NCBI RefSeq assembly: GCF_018143015.1
Contig: NC_054756.1
Location: forward strand, 23,415,440-23,479,439
From: Lytechinus variegatus
Taxonomy: Eukaryota > Echinodermata > Echinoidea > Temnopleuroida > Toxopneustidae
Reading direction: 5' to 3'
Length of the DNA stretch: 64,000 nt
Shown piece by piece: positions 61,301-64,000 of the stretch. Every line of letters begins with the position of its first letter. Position 1 is the first letter of the stretch. The position numbers were made by a program, and so were the translations under genes. The notes under the pieces were generated by a model. That model searched no databases and was not told where the DNA came from. It was given only the letters and a program-made list of their open reading frames with translations.

Positions 61301-63888
61301 AACTTTAAAATTCAATAACTTTGTTAGTTATTATCCGATTTTGATGAAATTTTCAGCATTTTGCTCTGTGAATTTTACTCTATTTATTTAGATATAAATA
61401 TTTTTAGCCCGCACCATTCCTTTAATAATGCACTCACCTGCCAGACCTCCAGAGCATGATTCATGACTGGGTAGGATGGAAAGAAGACTAGCAGACCATT
61501 GGGCACCATACGGGCAAAGTTAACTGTTAAACAAAGAAAGATAGATAAAAAATATTTGTACAATGCCTACTTGGCTTGTTGTACATGAGCTAATGGGAGG
61601 CTGAATGTCAAACATTTGTACCGTTGCACACGTACCGTCCAAAATGTACCATCCATAATGTACCGTTGCACGGTCAGTAACAAGGTGACGACACTATAGA
61701 AATCAGAATTCAATACATGCACAATTCGCGAAGGGATTACTGGCAAAATGCGCTTTGCTGCTGCAAATCATGCGCCTTTGAGGGATTTTGCTTTTCATAG
61801 ATTAACATAGGAAAAAAAAGAACATTGTTCGTATTTTCACTAACTTTTGAGGCGTTGTACAACATGAATAGCAAATGTTCTTATTCGTGCAATGGTGCGA
61901 CATTTCGCATTCAGTGAAAGAGACACTCTATTCAACTATTTTTTTTTGGGGGGGGATTTTCGACATAGGTCATGACTTTCCTATACACGGGGCCAACATT
62001 TGCATCTAAAGATTCTGAGAGCTGTCCTACCTATAGCATTTCCGAGTGAGAGCACATAGTCCTTGTTGAACCTTGTTTGATAAGATGAATTGAGAGTGGT
62101 CCCATCCGGTCCTTTGGTCATCACACCCACCACCATCTGATGTTTGTCAATTACATGAGGGTTCTCCAACTGAACTGGAAAATCACTTAACAGTACATTG
62201 ACAACAAAATCAATAGTATAATGATGTTAATACTAATGAAAAAAAAATAATAGTAATAAGGAACAAGGAGATCTCAGTATTTTCAAAGCTGAAAATCAGT
62301 ATTTTCAAAGAAATGCCATAATGAAAATACTTAAAACTCACACTTTAGAAATCAATATTTTGTATGAAACCATCAATATTCTTCTCATTTTTCAGTACTT
62401 AATACTAAAACTCAGTACTCCTTGGCAGGTCTGGCTATATGACAAAAACTTGCACTGCTGGCTACAGGCCAATAGAGACAGTGTCTAGACATACATGTAG
62501 CTAGTCAAAAGAGGGTCCATATAATAGCTTCATGTAGGACGGTATTATTGTCGTACTTACATTTTAAGCTCAGATTTAAAGGAGTTGAGAGGAGCTAAAG
62601 TCCCTGAAGTTAGGATGATGGAACGGACGCCTTGTGAATACAACTCCTGCATGCTGAACCCTGGACTGAAACACCAGTAGCTCAATACAAAACCTAAAAT
62701 AACATTTTAGTAAGGAAACATAAATACATAACTGCTTCATGACAGTGATGCACTGATGCAACATTTCTGCCGTACTTTGGCAAAAGGAAACAATACACAA
62801 AAGTATCAGTTGCTGTAAATGCGCAATGTGTGTTTGTCACTTACATAGGCATCAATGCAATTTAACAGCATATTTTCTTCATTATCTACATGAATCCATA
62901 GAATGATCATTTCTTACCCAAACTTTGTCTAAACGTGCAACATTCAAAGGGTGTTTCAGAAACAACAATACCTCAAATTTGACTAATGTGTCACTTGCTT
63001 CCTTTTGCCAAAGTTAGGCAGGTTGGTACAAGACAAAGCTGCTCTAAAATACATGAAAAGCTCCTTTCTATAATGAATTTTCTTACAAAAGACGCATACA
63101 AAAAAGACAAGACTTTTGTGGTATACTTTCAACGTTTAATATATTCTGCCACGATGGTATCCTTAGTGCATCTACCACCCAAGTTTGAATGCTATCGGAC
63201 TAGCAGTAGCCAAATTGAAGCATGTAAAACAAATACCTGCGGGCACTCTTTTACAGTGTCACCTCACATGACCTTTGACCATACCATGTGACCTCTGTCA
63301 GCATCCAATATCCAGATCTGGGCCCAATTTCATAAAGGACTTGCAACGGTTGTAACTTTGCCATTATGGAAACTACCATGGTAACATGGCTCATCAGCCT
63401 ATCATAATCAAGGTAACCATGGTAGTTGCCATTATGGCAAAGTTACAACAGTTGCAAGTCCTTTATGAAACAGTCCCCTGGATGCCTGTTGGACCAGCAG
63501 TCACCAAGTATGTGCTATAGTCTTGCACATAACCTTCAACATTTGAGACAAACAGATGACGGAGGGATGCCACCTAGATCCCTAAGTCTCACCTTCATCT
63601 CTGGAGCATGACACACACAACAACAAAAATAATAATAATAATAGGCATTTATACAGCGCCATCTATCTAGAAATATTCTATTCCTAGGCGCGTTGTTCAA
63701 AATCAAAAGTGGTACTGAAATTTACCCTTTTTCTTTGGTTTACCGGAGGTTGCCCACAGGTCCAGCTTTCCAGTCTTTTTCTGGGTGGCCTCCGTGGTCC
63801 TAATGTGGACCTTGTAATACCTCGTCATCTGAGAGGCAGAGATCTGACTTCTCCTATCGCCTTCAGGGCCATCTCGATTGAATACAAT
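46735..63888 (-). CDS. RTEL1: RTEL1 helicase, C-terminal 18 exons (5' part off window)
   Basis: RTEL1 is an XPD-type iron-sulfur DNA helicase that resolves T-loops and G-quadruplexes. Exons: 63726-63888, 62561-62693, 62031-62185, 61438-61523, 60316-60393, 58580-58657, 58010-58147, 56994-57109, about 56270-56391, 53956-54157, 53475-53575, 52910-52948, 52160-52231, 50086-50190, 49054-49119, 48482-48560, 47354-47503, 46735-46970. Phases agree; 705 codons. Visible: [15 protein letters not shown] (helicase motif IV region), [43 protein letters not shown] (motif V), [16 protein letters not shown] (motif VI), [23 protein letters not shown], and a harmonin-N-like domain ([20 protein letters not shown] ... 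[17 protein letters not shown]). Walker A and the Fe-S cluster lie beyond the right edge. The tail after the one harmonin-like domain is low-complexity; no second domain, RING or PIP box was seen. The donor of the 56270 exon is ambiguous by three bases. Confidence 0.95.
48185..48450 (-). mobile_element. tRNA-derived SINE (family 2), reference copy
   Basis: Read on the minus strand: tRNA-like head with B-box GGGTTCGAATCCTAGCC (about 48380-48396), body with GAGTGCAGCAAAG complement and ACCCAGATGAGGTAAATGGG, then tail GCGCCTTGAGCACCTAGCAA and GGTGGATACGTGTGCTATAC. The tail is the part shared with the LINE fragment at 49650-50030. Confidence 0.85.
49330..49440. repeat. (GATGATGGT)n microsatellite in RTEL1 intron
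   Basis: Trinucleotide-type GATGATGGTGGTGATGG repeats. The His-rich antisense frame here is a by-product of the repeat. Confidence 0.8.
49650..50030 (-). mobile_element. 3' fragment of a LINE (reverse transcriptase tail)
   Basis: A minus-strand frame ending at 49779 reads [19 protein letters not shown] ... [20 protein letters not shown] ... [15 protein letters not shown], the standard C-terminal tail of CR1/L2/RTE-like reverse transcriptases (RSFSVAAPxLWNSLP, FKxxLKTxLF). Everything upstream is missing, as in a 5'-truncated insertion. Downstream it continues into GTGCCTTGAGCATCTAATCA and AGATGGAAAGTGCGCTATAT, matching the SINE tail at 48185. Confidence 0.85.
50296..50606. mobile_element. Composite of two related MITEs sharing outer ends
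   Basis: GGGGGTGTTTCATGA starts it and TCATGAAACACCCCC ends it. The left half (to about 50455) is a copy of 621-779 including its closing AACGCTCCCC. The right half (TTCATGAAGTTGC ... AGCGCTGACAACTTTCATGA) is a relative of 34183-34358. They abut without spacer. Confidence 0.82.
50872..51945. mobile_element. 1.07 kb DNA element with ACCGCACC inverted ends
   Basis: The left end CGTAAGTAAAGGACTATAAACCGCACC pairs with the right end GGTGCGGTTAATAGAACGTTACTTACG. A second ACCGCACCCCC follows inside each end. The interior has open frames of about 90-140 codons without recognised domains. It lies in an RTEL1 intron. Confidence 0.72.
52330..52500 (+). mobile_element. tRNA-like SINE fragment (family 3)
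   Basis: A-box-like CCGTGGCCAAGTGGTCTAAG at about 52353 and B-box GGTTCGATCCCAGGCC at about 52457 resemble a Leu/Ser-type tRNA. They are about 100 bases apart, too far for a working tRNA unless a large insert is present, and no acceptor stem closes. Confidence 0.6.
52789..52858. repeat. 70-bp hairpin with 35-base arms and no loop
   Basis: The arm 52789-52823 (begins CCATATAGTGGATAACTGG) and 52824-52858 (ends CCAGTTATCCATTATATGG) are complementary at 34 of 35 positions with no spacer, meeting at AAGGCCTT. It lies 52 bases from RTEL1 exon 52910-52948, on its donor side. Confidence 0.9.
53126..53440. repeat. (TCTA)n/(TTTC)n tetranucleotide microsatellite
   Basis: About 270 bases of TCTATC and TTTCTATC, changing to ATTTATTT at the right end, lie about 35 bases from RTEL1 exon 53475-53575 on its donor side. 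The Ser-Ile-Tyr-Leu repeat frame across it is an artefact. Confidence 0.9.
54275..54704. mobile_element. MITE family C, copy 4, split by a family B insertion
   Basis: GGGGCCCGTCTTACAAAGAG opens it and CATAACTCTTTGTAAGACGGGACCC closes it. A complete family B element (54478-54643) sits inside, near the TTACTGATGG text of the family C consensus. Confidence 0.88.
54478..54643. mobile_element. MITE family B, copy 3, nested
   Basis: GGGGCCCGTTGCAGAAAGAG to CTCTTTCTGCAATGGGCCCC. It carries a small tandem duplication (CAACTCTAAAAATCATGCG twice) not present in the other two copies. Confidence 0.88.
54981..55221 (+). mobile_element. tRNA-derived SINE (family 2), tail-variant, headless
   Basis: CCTTCAGCAAGAAATTTATCC, CACTCGACCCAGGTGAGGTGAA, then the AGCAGGGCCCGGCTGGGAGAAC ... 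GTGGCTACCCTGGGTAAATATG module and a long (ATT)n tail. The same arrangement is at 33690-33895. Confidence 0.8.
55265..55424. mobile_element. MITE (GGGCCCTGTTGCATAAAAG ends)
   Basis: GGGCCCTGTTGCATAAAAGT and its loose complement ATTCAAAAGGGTCC enclose GGTAACTCCCATGGTAAC and GCATAATGGTTACTT. It is similar in design to 63320-63480. Confidence 0.68.
55497..56206. mobile_element. About 710-bp element with TTAACCCTAAA ends
   Basis: TTAACCCTAAATAGACTGGG at the left is complementary to CCCAGTCTTTTTAGGGTTAA at the right. Next to each end is a G/C run (GGGGGGGCTGATTCAGCCCCCC; GGGGGGCCCCCC). The centre is AT-rich and non-coding. It lies in an RTEL1 intron. Confidence 0.75.
56661..56895 (+). mobile_element. 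tRNA-derived SINE (family 1), copy 2
   Basis: CGTCTCAAAACTGGGTGGTCGGGAGTGCAAGCCC is a decayed tRNA-like head; the body AGACCAAAAGACGTTAAAAG ... GCTGCACAGTGGCTACCGATCAATTGGGCAA matches 1742-1995. Confidence 0.8.
57213..57484 (-). mobile_element. tRNA-derived SINE (family 2), full length
   Basis: From the left: (AAT)n, GGGTATTCATATTGCGCACATGTCCACCTTGTTAGGTGCTC (tail complement), body, and the head complement GGGATTCGAACCCACAACC ... CTAATCCACTGGGCCAC. Confidence 0.86.
58190..58330. repeat. (TAG)n trinucleotide repeat in RTEL1 intron
   Basis: TAGTAGTAG with AATAGTAGAAG interruptions. It lies about 45 bases upstream (transcript sense) of exon 58010-58147. The poly-Val, poly-Thr and poly-Leu frames here are artefacts. 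Confidence 0.85.
58705..59490 (-). mobile_element. SINE family 2 copy split by a fold-back element
   Basis: The AATAATAATGTAGGGTATTTGTATA tail text is at 58705-58745 and the continuing CCAACTTGTAAGGTGCTCAAAGTGCTCCTTTATTACCCC text is at 59375-59415. Between them sits the element 58748-59342. The head is missing. Confidence 0.75.
58748..59342. mobile_element. Fold-back element, 595 bp, with repeated ends
   Basis: The 20-base terminal inverted repeat GGGCACTAGTATTCAACCCG is perfect. Its core GGCACTAGTATTCAA recurs twice near 58927 and 58950 and, inverted, near 59138. Longer inner arms pair as well (GTCGACTGTGTGCGC...GATCGAATTATACGGCGATGG with 59161-59212). Flanks ATACCGTAA / ATACAGTAC agree at 7 of 9 bases. 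Confidence 0.85.
59757..60300 (-). mobile_element. 3' fragment of a second LINE
   Basis: A minus-strand frame (59828-60037) reads [15 protein letters not shown] ... [21 protein letters not shown] ... [13 protein letters not shown], again the C-terminal tail of a CR1/L2-type reverse transcriptase. It ends in AAGCGCTTTGGGCCTAATGG, AAAAGCGCAGTACAAATAAT and (AAT)n. Upstream reverse-transcriptase text continues in decayed form to about 60300. Confidence 0.8.
60464..60727. mobile_element. MITE family C, copy 5
   Basis: GGGCCCCGTCTTACAAAGTC to GCAACTCTTTGTAAGACGGGGTCC, full length, in an RTEL1 intron. Confidence 0.83.
60822..61425. mobile_element. Long fold-back element with TTAA borders, 604 bp
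   Basis: TTAA at 60822-60825 and 61422-61425; ends AGAAATGGTCCAGGCTGG and the complement GCCCGCACCATTCCT. The arms (AATAGAGTAAAATTCACAAAGC, ATCAAAATCGGATAACAAAGT, ATGATGTCATATCCCAC) pair over about 180 bases. Confidence 0.82.
62262..62440. mobile_element. Copy of the 16340-16660 MITE family
   Basis: CTCAGTATTTTCAAAGCTGAAAATCAGTATTTTCAAAGAAATGCCAT is followed directly by the text that at 16442 is interrupted. It ends in ACTCAGTACTCCTTGGCAGGTCTGG. It shows the uninterrupted order, supporting the insertion call at 16442. Confidence 0.65.
63320..63480. mobile_element. Palindromic MITE (CATAAAGGACTTGCAACGG arms)
   Basis: GGGCCCAATTTCATAAAGGA pairs with TCCTTTATGAAACAGTCCCC, and CAACGGTTGTAACTTTGCCATTATGG pairs with CCATTATGGCAAAGTTACAACAGTTG. 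It is nearly complete as a hairpin. Confidence 0.82.
63633..63700 (-). mobile_element. Retroposon 3' tail fragment
   Basis: (AAT)n followed by GGCATTTATACAGCGCCATCTATCTAG and CCTAGGCGCG: the tail type of LINE/SINE retroposons in this window. It abuts RTEL1 exon 63726-63888 within 26 bases. Confidence 0.5.
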
Positions 63889-64000
63889 CTGTTATATAAG
63901 ACAACAGCAGGGGAAGGTTTCCATCAAAGAGTTTGGCAATGAAGGATGGATGTTCACAAACTAACTTTGCTCTCAGCAAATCAGATGCAAGGATAGTAGT

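Overview
This is a piece of a metazoan nuclear genome. Genes are split into many short exons with GT-AG introns, and the DNA between them is packed with small palindromic transposons, tRNA-derived SINEs, LINE pieces and microsatellites. The repeat style (many fold-back elements ending in sequences like GGGCCCGTTGCAGAAAG or GTTTCATGAAAG, a PHD-finger non-LTR element with a 2A-like motif, tRNA-derived SINEs with TTATT tails) suggests a marine invertebrate deuterostome. An echinoderm such as a sea urchin is my best guess, but this is inferred from repeat style and not proven.

Four conserved host genes can be read exon by exon. From the left: the 5' part of VPS28 (ESCRT-I subunit, minus strand, 1413-3249, continuing past the left edge); ANKRD66-like ankyrin protein (plus, 14114-16973, complete); USP14 (proteasome-associated deubiquitinase, minus, 23841-39972, 13 coding exons, 514 residues, complete); and the C-terminal 705 codons of RTEL1 (telomere helicase, minus, 46735-63888, 18 exons, continuing past the right edge). 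All intron phases I assigned for USP14, RTEL1 and ANKRD66 agree from exon to exon. The genes work in different processes, so nothing suggests one joint pathway.

Between VPS28 and ANKRD66 lies a LINE of the CR1/L2 group with one uninterrupted 1178-codon frame (PHD finger, endonuclease, reverse transcriptase; 5004-8540). It is followed by a 3.06 kb hAT-type element (9751-12808) that itself carries a second hAT-type element (10172-11420); both have perfect 8-bp target duplications. ANKRD66 is followed by a 72-bp minisatellite. The 19-23 kb interval is fold-back elements and AT-rich DNA. USP14 introns hold a 1.75 kb transposon with 12-bp flanking repeats and a tandem array of partial copies of exon 5. 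RTEL1 introns hold many MITEs, SINEs, two LINE tails and a tetranucleotide array; its last coding exon runs into a degenerate minisatellite that continues beyond the stop codon.

The most notable points are the 2A-like motif in the LINE, the tandem exon-5 fragments in USP14, the minisatellite shaping the RTEL1 C-terminus, the 3' tail shared by a LINE fragment and the SINE family, and a 70-bp nearly perfect hairpin in an RTEL1 intron. No rRNA, working tRNA gene, CRISPR array or LTR element was recognised.
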